Below, piece after piece: positions 36,266 to 45,594 of a DNA stretch of 64,000 bases (position 1 is its first letter; every line of letters begins with the position of its first letter). The stretch is from Eisenbergiella tayi (GTDB taxonomy: Bacteria > Bacillota > Clostridia > Lachnospirales > Lachnospiraceae). The DNA lies in the NCBI RefSeq assembly GCF_001881565.1, contig NZ_MPDJ01000005.1, forward strand, positions 186,001-250,000, written 5' to 3'. The position numbers and the translations under genes are program-made. The notes beneath the pieces were generated by a model. That model was given only the letters and a program-made list of their open reading frames with translations. It did not search any database and was not told the origin of the DNA.

Positions 36266-37099
36266 CATGCCGGAATATGCCATGGCGTCACTTACCTTAT
36301 TGCTGAAAAAAATGTATAGAATAATAACAGGGAAGCTGGCAATGACCAGCGATGCCCCCACAGGTCCCCAATCGGTGGAAAACTGTCCATAAAAACCGGC
36401 CAGACCAAGAGGAAGGGTTTTCAGTTCATTTTTGGTAATCAAAATCAGCGCCAGACTGAATTCATTCCAATGAGACATAAACTGGTAAATGACAAGAACC
36501 GATATTGCCGACTTCATCTGAGGCAGAATAATACTGAAATAAGTCCTCATAAATCCTGCCCCTTCCATATAAGCGGACTCTTCCAGTTCCATGGGAAGGG
36601 TGAGGTAAAATCCGTAAAGCACCATGACCCCGAAGGGAAAACTCAGAGCCGTATACGGGATGATCAGCGACCATAATGTATTGGTCAGATGAAGATTCTT
36701 CACCATCACCACCAGGGGTGTCATAACAGCCTGAATTGGTATAAACATCCCCGCCATCACCAGGGAATGAAGAGCCTTCGTAGTACGCACTCTCACTCTT
36801 GCTACCACATAAGTGAAGGTAAGACAAAACAGTATCCCGAAAAACATAGCGGCAAGAGATACCACAATACTGTTCCTGAAATAAAGCGGAATGTCAAACT
36901 GCGTTACAGCCTTCACGTAATTGCTCCACTGAGGTACAATGGGCGGCCCGAAAGGATTAGTTACAAAAATTTCTTCATTATTTTTCAGGGAATAAAAACC
37001 CATCCAGATGACAGGATAAAGACAAATGACTGCATAAACAATCATAACGATATATACAAGAAACCACGCAGGCTTAAAACTTCTTTTTTTATTTTTCAT
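36257..37099 (-). CDS. Carbohydrate ABC transporter permease, MalG type
   Basis: The 280-residue permease has six membrane helices and the EAA loop ELEESAYMEGAGFMRTYFSI. It is the second permease of the importer encoded by 36257-39467 and follows its MalF-type partner after 30 nt. As in the first importer, no ATPase gene is present, so a shared ATPase from elsewhere is expected. The stop codon lies at the edge of the long palindrome. Confidence 0.92.
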   Translation of the reverse strand: MKNKKRSFKPAWFLVYIVMIVYAVICLYPVIWMGFYSLKNNEEIFVTNPFGPPIVPQWSNYVKAVTQFDIPLYFRNSIVVSLAAMFFGILFCLTFTYVVARVRVRTTKALHSLVMAGMFIPIQAVMTPLVVMVKNLHLTNTLWSLIIPYTALSFPFGVMVLYGFYLTLPMELEESAYMEGAGFMRTYFSIILPQMKSAISVLVIYQFMSHWNEFSLALILITKNELKTLPLGLAGFYGQFSTDWGPVGASLVIASFPVIILYIFFSNKVSDAMAYSGMKN

Positions 37100-37129
37100 T
37101 ATCTGATTCCTCCCTTTCGTGGCCTGTAT

Positions 37130-38014
37130 CTAATATTGTCCGTCAAACCGTTCCGTAAGCTTGTTAATCCCCAGCATCATCCCGACACAGATGATTACAA
37201 TAACCACTGCAATAGCGCTGCCATATCCATATTTCTGAAGGCCAAACAATGCTTTATACATCATAATAGGCATGGTATAGCTCGAATTGCCGGGCCCGCC
37301 TCCTGTCATCAGAAAGATCATCTCAAATGCCCGGAAGCCATAGGTGATACACATTACCACACATACCTTTATTGTAGGAATGGTCAGCGGAAGCGTAATA
37401 TTAAAAAACTGCTGCCGCTTATTTGCACCATCAATATAAGAAGCCTCATAATACACATCAGGAACATTTTTCATAGCCGCATAAATAATAAGCATATGAT
37501 AGCCCATTCCTTTCCAGGACTCAGCCAGAACAATAGCTATCACACCTTTTACCGGCTCATAAAGCCAGTTTTGTTCCCAGTTAACCCCCAAATGCCTGGC
37601 AAGCTGGTTAATGAGGCCGAAATCTCCATGATATACGGAAATCCACAATTGTGCCACCACCGATACGGACAGCAGCACAGGGAAAAAATATACATCCTTA
37701 AAAAAACGTCTGCCCTTTATATTAAAATTAGCCAGGAAAAAGGCAAATAAAGTCCCCAAACCGATCTGATAAACCGTTAGTACGCCGGAATATAACAGAC
37801 TGTTCCGTATGGAAACCTTCAGATCTCTTGACGTAAAAAGCCGTTTAAAGTTATCCAGTCCCGTAAATACGGCCTCGTTCACTCCATCCCATTCCGTAAA
37901 GCTCATAGCTGCCGATTCCGCCAGTGGTATGACAATAATCAGACAAAACAGAATAATTACCGGAGCCGTAAACAGAAACATTGCCGCCTTCTTTTTTCGA
38001 AATAACGGATTCAT
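37130..38014 (-). CDS. Carbohydrate ABC transporter permease, MalF type
   Basis: The 294-residue permease has six helices and the EAA loop YEASYIDGANKRQQFFNI. Start ATG at 38014 (MNPLFRKKKAAMFLF) is preceded by GGGTGAGGAA. An upstream frame extension that overlaps the binding-protein gene is unlikely to be used. It forms the importer channel with the following permease. Confidence 0.92.
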   Translation of the reverse strand: MNPLFRKKKAAMFLFTAPVIILFCLIIVIPLAESAAMSFTEWDGVNEAVFTGLDNFKRLFTSRDLKVSIRNSLLYSGVLTVYQIGLGTLFAFFLANFNIKGRRFFKDVYFFPVLLSVSVVAQLWISVYHGDFGLINQLARHLGVNWEQNWLYEPVKGVIAIVLAESWKGMGYHMLIIYAAMKNVPDVYYEASYIDGANKRQQFFNITLPLTIPTIKVCVVMCITYGFRAFEMIFLMTGGGPGNSSYTMPIMMYKALFGLQKYGYGSAIAVVIVIICVGMMLGINKLTERFDGQY

Positions 38015-38081
38015 TTCCTCACCCTTTCCTTTATGGATAAGGGGGTACAGTATGTTCCTGTCCCCCTCCCGGTGTCTCTTC

Positions 38082-39467
38082 TTATTGACCAAGCGCTTCA
38101 GCTATCTGTTCATCCAGATCCGCAATGAAATCTTCCGGTGTAATCAGTCCGGTCAGAAGCAGTTCACAGGTATCTTCCAGTGCCACTATCAGTTCCTGAT
38201 TATTCAATGACCATTCAAATTTTGTGGTAGACTGAATTTTATCCAGATTGTCCGCATAATGCTGATAGGATTCCGCCCGCGCTTCCAACGGTTCCATTTT
38301 TTCCTTCAGTACGCTTAATGAACCAAGTTCCGCATTGGCAATATCCCTTGCTTCCAGAAAGCTTAAAAGGACTTTCTTGGAATATTCCGCATATTTGCCT
38401 TTGGCACTTACGGCATAGCCGCCCATGGATCCTGTACCGCCGGACTCTGTCCAGTGCGTTTCCTCCTCTTTGCCTTCATCCGTAAAAGGATTATACTCAA
38501 AATATCCTATTCTGTCGCCATAACCGCCTACAGCCGCGTCATTGAAAAACCAGCTTCCATTAATAAGCATACCTGCCTGTCCGGTTTCCACCAATTCAAA
38601 GGCCTGGCTTGCATTAGTATTCAGTGCGCCCTTGCCTATTAAGCCCATTGAGGTCAGTTCACTCAGCTTTTTGGCTGCTTCCAGATATTCCGGATCCGTA
38701 ATTTTCGTGCTTCCGTCTTCCAGTCCTGTAAGACCCAAAGGCTGTCCCTCTGCTACCACGGCCATATCAAACATCTGAAGCCCCGGCCATTTCTGCTGGG
38801 CAAACAATGCCAGCGGGATTATGCCGTCCGCATTCAGTGCTTCTACCACGGCCTTGAATTCCTCATAATTTTTAGGTTCCGCCAGTCCCAGCCTTTCGAA
38901 TACTTCCTTATTGTAGAATACTTCACAGCATTCCGGAACTGTGGAGCTGATAGCATAAAAATGGCCATCCGGCGATTTCTTTACATCAAAATTTCCATCC
39001 AGATATTTATCAAAAAAACCTGCGTCTTCAATGGCAGAATCTAACTCCGCCAGATCTCCTGATTTAATCAGAATATCTGTAAGCTGTCCGGTACATTCGA
39101 AAATATCCGGCAGTTCTCCCACTGCAGCCCTTGTCTTAAGTACACTGCCGTCAGAATCCGTCCTGTGTTCAATATTGATCTTCAGATCCGGATAAGTCTC
39201 CTTCATGATTTCCAGCGCTCTGTCTACCTGTGCAATGGCGCTGTCTGCATAATAAGTATAAATGGTCAGTTCTGTGGGAACCTCTCCGATGTCTGCCTGG
39301 GCTTCAGCTCCCGCAGGCTTTTCTCCCTCACTCTGTGCTTCCTCACTCGCCGTCCCGGTCTGGACCGGTTTGGATTTTTCTCCCTTCGCTGCCCCGCCGC
39401 AGCCTGTCAGTATTGTGGAAAGAGCTAATCCCACCGCCAGAACCTTTGCTGTCAGTTTTCTTTTCAT
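38082..39467 (-). CDS. Extracellular solute-binding lipoprotein of a sugar ABC importer
   Basis: The 461-residue protein has a lipoprotein signal (VLAVGLALSTILTGC, lipobox LTGC), a Ser/Glu/Ala-rich linker and a CUT1-type binding fold (ELTIYTYYADSAIAQVDRALEIM at the mature start). Start ATG at 39467 follows GGGAGAAGGT. It is the first gene of the second importer operon. A perfect 12-bp palindrome, GCACATATGTGC (39482-39493), lies just upstream, and TGCTAAAAT, an extended -10, occurs further upstream on the same strand. Confidence 0.92.
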   Translation of the reverse strand: MKRKLTAKVLAVGLALSTILTGCGGAAKGEKSKPVQTGTASEEAQSEGEKPAGAEAQADIGEVPTELTIYTYYADSAIAQVDRALEIMKETYPDLKINIEHRTDSDGSVLKTRAAVGELPDIFECTGQLTDILIKSGDLAELDSAIEDAGFFDKYLDGNFDVKKSPDGHFYAISSTVPECCEVFYNKEVFERLGLAEPKNYEEFKAVVEALNADGIIPLALFAQQKWPGLQMFDMAVVAEGQPLGLTGLEDGSTKITDPEYLEAAKKLSELTSMGLIGKGALNTNASQAFELVETGQAGMLINGSWFFNDAAVGGYGDRIGYFEYNPFTDEGKEEETHWTESGGTGSMGGYAVSAKGKYAEYSKKVLLSFLEARDIANAELGSLSVLKEKMEPLEARAESYQHYADNLDKIQSTTKFEWSLNNQELIVALEDTCELLLTGLITPEDFIADLDEQIAEALGQ

Positions 39468-39694
39468 ACCTTCTCCCTTCTGCACATATGTGCCCTACCT
39501 GCCGGAATAAATGAAAAAACATACTCTTCATATGTACTCCGGTACCCTTTTTCTATGTGGCTTCATTTTAGCAAAATCACTGACTGCATAAAATGGATTC
39601 AGCGTGCCTGGGATGGAATATTTGTGCTTCTCCATTTCCTCTTTGTTTTAAGCTGATATTTCGGATCTCGTCTTTTGGGACATATAAAGGAACC

Positions 39695-39722
39695 GGCCCT
39701 ATACCTTTTTAGATATAGGGCC
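39695..39722. terminator. Hairpin downstream of the AAA/nuclease gene
   Basis: GGCCCTATA and TATAGGGCC form a perfect 9-bp stem with a 10-nt loop, 20 bp after the stop codon at 39743. The tail on the minus strand (GGTTCCTTTA) is only weakly T-rich, so termination may be partial. No other feature is seen in 39494-39742 apart from the importer promoter region. Confidence 0.5.
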
Positions 39723-39742
39723 AGCTTTTCTTCCAAACAGTA

Positions 39743-41452
39743 TTAATTTTCTGCAGTTCCGAATTTCATAACAAGACATTCTTTATTATAAAATGCAATG
39801 CCATAACAGATGACGCTCCGATATCCTTTCACGAACTCTGCTGCATATCTTCTGTCATCAATCTGCCTTACCGCATCGCGGCACCCTGTTTCCAGTAAGT
39901 CCCGAGAATCAGAACGCTTCGCTTCTATAATCATAACCCGCCTGCTGCTTCGATCCCTGACAACTATGTCTGTCCGTCCGGTTCCATGCTCTTTGTTGGA
40001 TTCCACATAATATCCGGCACCTGTAAACACACCGGCAATAAATGCATGATAGAAATCTTCTTTATAATCATGGTAGCTGATAGTATTAAAAAGTAAATCC
40101 GAAAGAATAACCGTAGCCTTTTGTGCATTTCCTTCCCACATGGCCCTGAACAGTTCACTGCGGTCAACAGTTGCCACTTTCGCATGAAACCATTCCACCA
40201 CCGTCTTTCTGAATATCAGCTTCACTTCTTCGTTTGGAATTTTAAGCAGAAATTTGCCATTTTCCACCGGCGCACTATTCTTCAGCGAAATTGGGGCTGC
40301 CTGCGTTAAATATCCGGTTAAATATAACAGGCTCCACAAATTGGACTCTGAAGAATGAAGAGTATCGTAAGTCAAATTTTGTTCAATGGGTTCCTCTATA
40401 CAGTCTCCGCCCAATAAAGCTTCAAACTTATCATTGACTGCCAAATCCTGACGTTCTTCACTGTTTGCAAGTTCAATAAATACTCGCAGTATCCCATTAT
40501 GGCTGGTATCCTCCCAATAGCTCTTCGGCTCCGTATCCGGATTATCCTGAAGCGCATTCACATGATTCAATACATCCCATGGACAATAAATATCAATGGA
40601 ACCGAAACGGTATCCATTATACCAATATTTTATTTCATCAAAATGCTTGCCATACCCTGTATCCTGCAGCAGTTTATGGACATCTTCCTCTGTAAAACCG
40701 AAATATTCGTTAAAACGTTCCCCAGTAATTGTATCAGACACAAAGTTATTGGTTCCTGTGAAAATACTCTCTTGAGCAATTCGCAGACACCCTGTAATTA
40801 CAGCAAATTTCAGGAACGGATTTGTTTTTAAAGTCTTCCCTAACAATCCCCGCACAACGTTAAGCATATCGTCATAAAATCCATTTTCGCTTGCTTTTGC
40901 AAGCGGAACGTCATACTCATCAATTAACACAATTACCTGTTTTCCAAAATAAGCCTGCATCATGCGCATCAGAATATACAGGGCATTCTGAATATCAACG
41001 GAATCCGCTTTCTGGTACCGGATCTTATTAAAAAGTTCCGCATCTGCCGAATCCACCTTATTGCTTTTCAGCAAATAAGTATGTTCTTTATACAAATCTG
41101 AAATATTTACAGCCAGTTTTTTCGTTGCCTGATCAAATGTTTTATCATCTACTTCTTTCAGTGACAAAAAAAGAACAGGCCATTGATTCTGCCATTTTCC
41201 GCATATTTCTTTGTATTTTTCAATATGCAGGCCGGAAAACAACTTCCTGGTATCTTTACGGATATCAAAAAAGCTGGCCATTGTATCCATCGCCAGTGTT
41301 TTACCAAAGCGTCTTGGTCTGGTAATCAGATTGACCTCAAACGTTTTTCTCAGCAGTTCTGCTATGATTTCTGTTTTATCAATATAATAATATCCTTCTG
41401 TACGGATTTTTTCAAAGCTGTCAATTCCCAACGGAAACACAATATTACTCAT
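39743..41452 (-). CDS. AAA-ATPase-like / PD-(D/E)XK nuclease-fold protein (DUF1703-type)
   Basis: The 569-residue protein matches the family with an N-terminal AAA-ATPase-like domain and a C-terminal PD-(D/E)XK domain. It opens with FPLGIDSFEKIRTEGYYYIDKT. The P-loop variant is RPRRFGKTLAMD, Walker B is VIVLIDEYDVPL, and the nuclease core is GRTDIVVRD...IIEAKRSD. Such proteins are abundant in gut anaerobes; their function is not established, and links to mobile elements or nucleic-acid processing are suspected. The start at 41452 is chosen by family similarity, while its ribosome site (AAAGGAAG, 13 nt away) is poor. The frame extends upstream to 41539. Confidence 0.8.
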   Translation of the reverse strand: MSNIVFPLGIDSFEKIRTEGYYYIDKTEIIAELLRKTFEVNLITRPRRFGKTLAMDTMASFFDIRKDTRKLFSGLHIEKYKEICGKWQNQWPVLFLSLKEVDDKTFDQATKKLAVNISDLYKEHTYLLKSNKVDSADAELFNKIRYQKADSVDIQNALYILMRMMQAYFGKQVIVLIDEYDVPLAKASENGFYDDMLNVVRGLLGKTLKTNPFLKFAVITGCLRIAQESIFTGTNNFVSDTITGERFNEYFGFTEEDVHKLLQDTGYGKHFDEIKYWYNGYRFGSIDIYCPWDVLNHVNALQDNPDTEPKSYWEDTSHNGILRVFIELANSEERQDLAVNDKFEALLGGDCIEEPIEQNLTYDTLHSSESNLWSLLYLTGYLTQAAPISLKNSAPVENGKFLLKIPNEEVKLIFRKTVVEWFHAKVATVDRSELFRAMWEGNAQKATVILSDLLFNTISYHDYKEDFYHAFIAGVFTGAGYYVESNKEHGTGRTDIVVRDRSSRRVMIIEAKRSDSRDLLETGCRDAVRQIDDRRYAAEFVKGYRSVICYGIAFYNKECLVMKFGTAEN

Positions 41453-41648
41453 ATACTGCACGCACTTCCTTTCCGTTCCATGCCCTCCGGCTGCAAATAC
41501 ACCACAATATATCCCCTGTCTTTCCTTAGAGTTTACCATGGCATCGCAGGTTTATCAAGCGGCGCTGATGTACGGGTGTCGATGTCCGGGCCGGTCCGGA
41601 TTGTTGCCAGTCAAATCCCCGTGGGAATAATACTTCCTTCAAACACAT

Positions 41649-43268
41649 TTATATCTTCTTCTTTCTCCGGAACAGCATTTTCACAAGTTCCCACACCGTC
41701 CCCTTCTTCTGTTCATACCTCTTTCCGTCCTTCACCATATATTCCGCACAGAATTCCCCAATCTCCCCCGGCTCCGCCCGGCAGAAATCCTTTTTCATCA
41801 CACAGAAATCCGCTTTCTTCCCCACCTCAAGCGTCCCGCTGTCCTTCTCCTCCCCAAGCATCCTGGCAGGTTCCCGGGTATAGGTGCACAGAGCCTGATA
41901 AGGCGTGAGGGACTGCTGCGGCAGAAAGAACTCCACCATGCCAAGCATCTGCTCATAGGGATTCATGGACTGTACCGGAGAATCGCTGGATCCGCAGATG
42001 CACACACCGGCCTCCGCCAGCTCCTTCAGGGGAATCTGCTGCTCTGCCTTTTCCTTCGGCAGGAACTGCTCATAGCTTTTCAGGTACCGTTTGTCCAGCC
42101 AGGAAAATCCAGGCTGGACCGTAAGCGCCACCGGAAGCTTTTTTATCTTCTCCACCGCTTCCCGGGAGGGGAATTCGAAATGATCAATACGTGACAATGG
42201 GGCACCCGCGCCATCCTGCTGTCCTGCATTCTCTTTTTCTGCCTGTTCATAGCAGTCCACTATCTGGTCAATGGCCGCTTCACCAATAGCATGACTGGAA
42301 AGCTGGATTCCCTTTTGCCTGGCTTCCTTTACCTTGCTCAGAATCAGACTTTTCTCATAATAGCAATGTCCCTTTTCTCCCGTGTCCCGGAAGGGTACAT
42401 AAAAAGCGGCGCTGTGCGAGCCTACCGAACCATCAAGCTCCCAGCTTCCGCATCCTCCTGCCCTGGGGTACTTCTGAAGCCTGCGGAAGGGCCGCGCGCG
42501 TTCCAAATCCAGATACTGAGGGAACAGGCGTACATCAATATCCATCCGGGATGCGATAAAAGCCAGCAGCCTGGTAAGAATATCATTTTTAACATCTTCA
42601 TTTCCGTCCATGGCGCATACACGGCTGATTCCGTAACGGGCGCAGAGATTGGAAAAATTGGCAATCCCCCGCGCAAGCACTCCCGGGGTGACGGAGGCTG
42701 CGATGAGATTGGTCACCTTTCCCTGCATAAATTCATGCTCTTCGCCGGAGAACCTCCCGTCATGCCCCTCACAGGACAGGCCCAACTTTTTCATCAGCGC
42801 TGTGGAAATACAGCTGCTGTGCCCGTCAATATTATAGATGATCATACATCTGCCGCCGGTCCATTCATCCAGTTCATGACGGTCCGGAAGTCTCTTTTCC
42901 TTCATGGCGGAAAGAATATACTGGTTTGCTGAAATAATTTTCTGTTTGGGATGAGAACGGCAGTAATCCCTGACCCTGTCTTCCACTCCGTCCATGCTGT
43001 CCGGCACAATTCCCCCGTCTGTCACCTCACACAGATTAAAGCTGGAGACCGCAAGAATCATGGTATAAAGCAGATGCACATGAGAATCGGTAAGCGTCGG
43101 AAAAACATGCATTCCTTCCAGATCGACATAACGGTCATAGCCCTTCAGAGTCTCTTTCTCTGTGCTGCCTGTAAAAATAATCCGGTCTTCTTCTATTCCC
43201 AGCGCCGTAAAGGTTTCCTGCTCTTTGCGCATGGTATGGATTGTTCCGCCATAATATAATGTTTTCAT
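41649..43268 (-). CDS. YtcJ-like metal-dependent amidohydrolase
   Basis: The 539-residue protein has the amidohydrolase layout: a small beta domain (LYYGGTIHTM), the metal-binding DSHVHL, a TIM barrel with SSHAIGEAAID, RIDHFEF and CGSSDSPVQSMNP, and a C-terminal GTLEVGKKADFCVMKKD. Members of the YtcJ/AepA group hydrolyse amides or related C-N bonds; the substrate is unknown here. It begins two bases before the stop of the amino-acid permease gene, so the two are co-transcribed and the permease may import the substrate or a product. Confidence 0.85.
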   Translation of the reverse strand: MKTLYYGGTIHTMRKEQETFTALGIEEDRIIFTGSTEKETLKGYDRYVDLEGMHVFPTLTDSHVHLLYTMILAVSSFNLCEVTDGGIVPDSMDGVEDRVRDYCRSHPKQKIISANQYILSAMKEKRLPDRHELDEWTGGRCMIIYNIDGHSSCISTALMKKLGLSCEGHDGRFSGEEHEFMQGKVTNLIAASVTPGVLARGIANFSNLCARYGISRVCAMDGNEDVKNDILTRLLAFIASRMDIDVRLFPQYLDLERARPFRRLQKYPRAGGCGSWELDGSVGSHSAAFYVPFRDTGEKGHCYYEKSLILSKVKEARQKGIQLSSHAIGEAAIDQIVDCYEQAEKENAGQQDGAGAPLSRIDHFEFPSREAVEKIKKLPVALTVQPGFSWLDKRYLKSYEQFLPKEKAEQQIPLKELAEAGVCICGSSDSPVQSMNPYEQMLGMVEFFLPQQSLTPYQALCTYTREPARMLGEEKDSGTLEVGKKADFCVMKKDFCRAEPGEIGEFCAEYMVKDGKRYEQKKGTVWELVKMLFRRKKKI

Positions 43269-43269
43269 T

Positions 43270-44409
43270 TTATATCTTCACCACATTTCCAACCGCCATC
43301 AGAACATAGGCGATTATAATCAGAATCTGCATCCATCCGCCGCTCCATCTTCCAAGCAGCGAATCCCCCGGTTCCCGGGATGCCTTCCGGAATGCAGGCA
43401 CCACCAGGAGGGCGATGAGGATAGCGATAAGCCCGCCGGCCAGTCGCATGAATTCCATGAAGCCTCCAAGCCCCGCAAAAGTAAGGGCCAGGGACGGCAG
43501 CGTGGCAATCACCCAGCAAAGCCTTCTTGACAGCTTCAGCTGTTCTTCCACAATGTCCGCCAGCGCAAGGGAAATAGACCAGTAGGTCGTAAGCATCGCC
43601 AGAATGGTAAACAGGGAACCCACCATTTCCGCCCAGCTGCCGATTCCCTTACTCCAGCCAATCATGGCAACCTCCGTCACTTGTGCAGAGGAAAGCAGAG
43701 CGCAGACCGTGATTACCGTAATCAGGATAAAATTATTGAGAAGCCCCAGAAATACGGCCTTTCGTACTTTTTTCCCATCTCCGCCCAGGCCCGATACCGC
43801 CTGCGGCACGGAAAAGAACGCGGAAAAAGCAAACATGCCCATGCCGAAATAGGCCAGTCCTTCCGTTATACTGCCCGCTTTAACGGGAAGGGGATTTTGA
43901 ATGTGAAGCATGGAAAAACAGGCCAACAGGCCGACCAGAAGGAAAATAACCCCTACCGCCAGTTTTTCACTCACTCCCACCGCTTTCAGCCCAAAGAGAA
44001 CCACACTCGCGGCGGCAGCATAGAACAACAGCCGGGAAAGCCACAGGGATATCCCCAGCAGTTCGCTTATAATTTCCGCCGCCCCGGATATGTAAGCGGC
44101 CAGATTGGTAAAGAGCACCAGTGCCATTATCACGAAAAAGGCCAGTGTCAGCACCTTTTTATATTTTCCCTGAAACAGATATCTGGAAAAGACTTCAATA
44201 ATCTGCGAGCCTCCGCCGCTCTTTACGGCCAGCTCCGCTATCATCACATGAAGGATGAAGCTTGCCAGAAAAGCGGCTGCCAGAATGAGAAGGCTCATGA
44301 GACATCCGTTCCTTTGGGCAAGATAAGGCATTGCCATCACTCCCCCGCCGATTCCATAACCGGTAATAATACAGGCGCTTTCCACGATAGTCAATTGTTT
44401 GTTTTTCAT
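43270..44409 (-). CDS. Amino-acid permease, aromatic/HAAAP-like family
   Basis: The 379-residue membrane protein has about 11 hydrophobic segments and the N-terminal SACIITGYGIGGGVMAMPYLAQRNG typical of hydroxy/aromatic amino-acid permeases (TyrP/Mtr/SdaC relatives). The glycine-rich first helix forms the substrate site in this fold. It is coupled to the amidohydrolase gene. The exact amino acid cannot be read from sequence. Confidence 0.82.
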   Translation of the reverse strand: MKNKQLTIVESACIITGYGIGGGVMAMPYLAQRNGCLMSLLILAAAFLASFILHVMIAELAVKSGGGSQIIEVFSRYLFQGKYKKVLTLAFFVIMALVLFTNLAAYISGAAEIISELLGISLWLSRLLFYAAAASVVLFGLKAVGVSEKLAVGVIFLLVGLLACFSMLHIQNPLPVKAGSITEGLAYFGMGMFAFSAFFSVPQAVSGLGGDGKKVRKAVFLGLLNNFILITVITVCALLSSAQVTEVAMIGWSKGIGSWAEMVGSLFTILAMLTTYWSISLALADIVEEQLKLSRRLCWVIATLPSLALTFAGLGGFMEFMRLAGGLIAILIALLVVPAFRKASREPGDSLLGRWSGGWMQILIIIAYVLMAVGNVVKI

Positions 44410-44482
44410 TTTCTTTCCCTCCGCATACTGTTATAAATTGTAACATCGGGGGAGTAGAAATAACAAGAAGGAATGAAGAAAT

Positions 44483-44516
44483 AAAAAAAGAATGGCATAT
44501 CTTTCTGCCATTCTTT
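44483..44516 (-). terminator. Intrinsic terminator of the ABC-2 transporter operon
   Basis: On the minus strand AAAGAATGGCA and TGCCATTCTTT form an 11-bp stem with a 7-nt loop, followed by a run of T. It lies 37 bp after the stop at 44553 and separates this operon from the permease/amidohydrolase pair. Confidence 0.8.
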
Positions 44517-44552
44517 CCTTTTTCCACGCAAACCCTTTTTCTTCCATGATGC

Positions 44553-45590
44553 TTACGCCAGTTTTCCGCACTTACATCTCTTTTTTTTCTCCCCAGCCAT
44601 TTCTGTCCACAAATACACGACAAGCCATACCACGCAATGTACGGATAACAGCAGGATATATACTGCCGGAAAGCTTCCTCCTTCCAAAAGCTCCATGATT
44701 CCCCGGAATGCCGGAACTGATGGAACAAGACAGACCAGACCGCTTCCCCTGCTGCCCGCCGGCAGCAGCAGCCAAAACAGAATCGGCGGAGCAATAAACC
44801 CGATCATCACCAGTTTCAGAAGCCCAATCCCCGCCATCAGCCCTTCTGCCGCCCTTCCGGTAAACGCTCCGGCAAGAGACGCCAGAAATGCCGATAAAAG
44901 AATGACCGCCGTCAGCCCCGGCAGCTGGATCATGCACAAAGGCCTTATACAGACAAGGGCGGTCAATCCGGCCGAAAGGATTCCTCCCAGCAGGCCCACA
45001 GCGATTTTTTGAAACAGATAAACCAGCCTGGAACGGGGAAGAACGTCATTTACTAAAATGGTTCCATCCTCCTTTTCCCCCAGAATATTCATGGCGCTGA
45101 AGGTACCTCCCATAAACATGGCGGTCACCATAATTATGGAAATAAACAGATTTTTCAGCCCGGTATCTCCCTCCGGTACTGCCATGCTTACTGATACCGT
45201 ACTATTCCTGTCTCTTTCCTCATACAGCAGCGGCAGTCGGTCGGCAAGCTTTTGTATCATTTCAGGCTCATCCCCGGCACGGGTAACAGAAATTCCTCCT
45301 CCCTGCTGCCGGATTCCCAGCACGCTGGTGGATGGCTCCAGCACAGCTTCCCTCAATTCTTCCTCCGACAGATACTCCTTCACCGTCCCCAGTCCTTCCA
45401 GCCAGTCCCGGATTTCCGGCGAAGTTAAGTTCTCATTCACCACACCGAATTCCGGCTCCGCCAAATCCAGCAAGTCCACATCCCCCAGAAAATTCAGCGC
45501 AATCCCCGCAATTACGGGCAGCAGAAAGGAAAGAATGCACATCTTATCCCGCACACAGCTTTTCAGCTGATACCAAATTCCACATCCCAT
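44553..45590 (-). CDS. ABC-2-type transporter permease
   Basis: The 345-residue protein has one N-terminal membrane segment, an extracytoplasmic domain of about 140 residues and five to six C-terminal helices starting at LFISIIMVTAMFMGG, followed by MNILGEKEDGTILVNDVLPRSR, the layout of ABC-2/NatB-like permeases. It ends with a basic, Cys-containing tail (KKKRCKCGKLA). It is the last gene of the operon and works with the neighbouring permease and ATPase. The substrate is unknown; drug or lipid-active compounds are typical. Confidence 0.82.
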   Translation of the reverse strand: MGCGIWYQLKSCVRDKMCILSFLLPVIAGIALNFLGDVDLLDLAEPEFGVVNENLTSPEIRDWLEGLGTVKEYLSEEELREAVLEPSTSVLGIRQQGGGISVTRAGDEPEMIQKLADRLPLLYEERDRNSTVSVSMAVPEGDTGLKNLFISIIMVTAMFMGGTFSAMNILGEKEDGTILVNDVLPRSRLVYLFQKIAVGLLGGILSAGLTALVCIRPLCMIQLPGLTAVILLSAFLASLAGAFTGRAAEGLMAGIGLLKLVMIGFIAPPILFWLLLPAGSRGSGLVCLVPSVPAFRGIMELLEGGSFPAVYILLLSVHCVVWLVVYLWTEMAGEKKKRCKCGKLA

Positions 45591-45594
45591 GCCC

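Noticed and set aside
36689..37750. Plus-strand frame of 353 codons, very His/Asn-rich
   Set aside because: It is antisense to two permease genes; its odd composition is explained by the reverse complement of hydrophobic codons.
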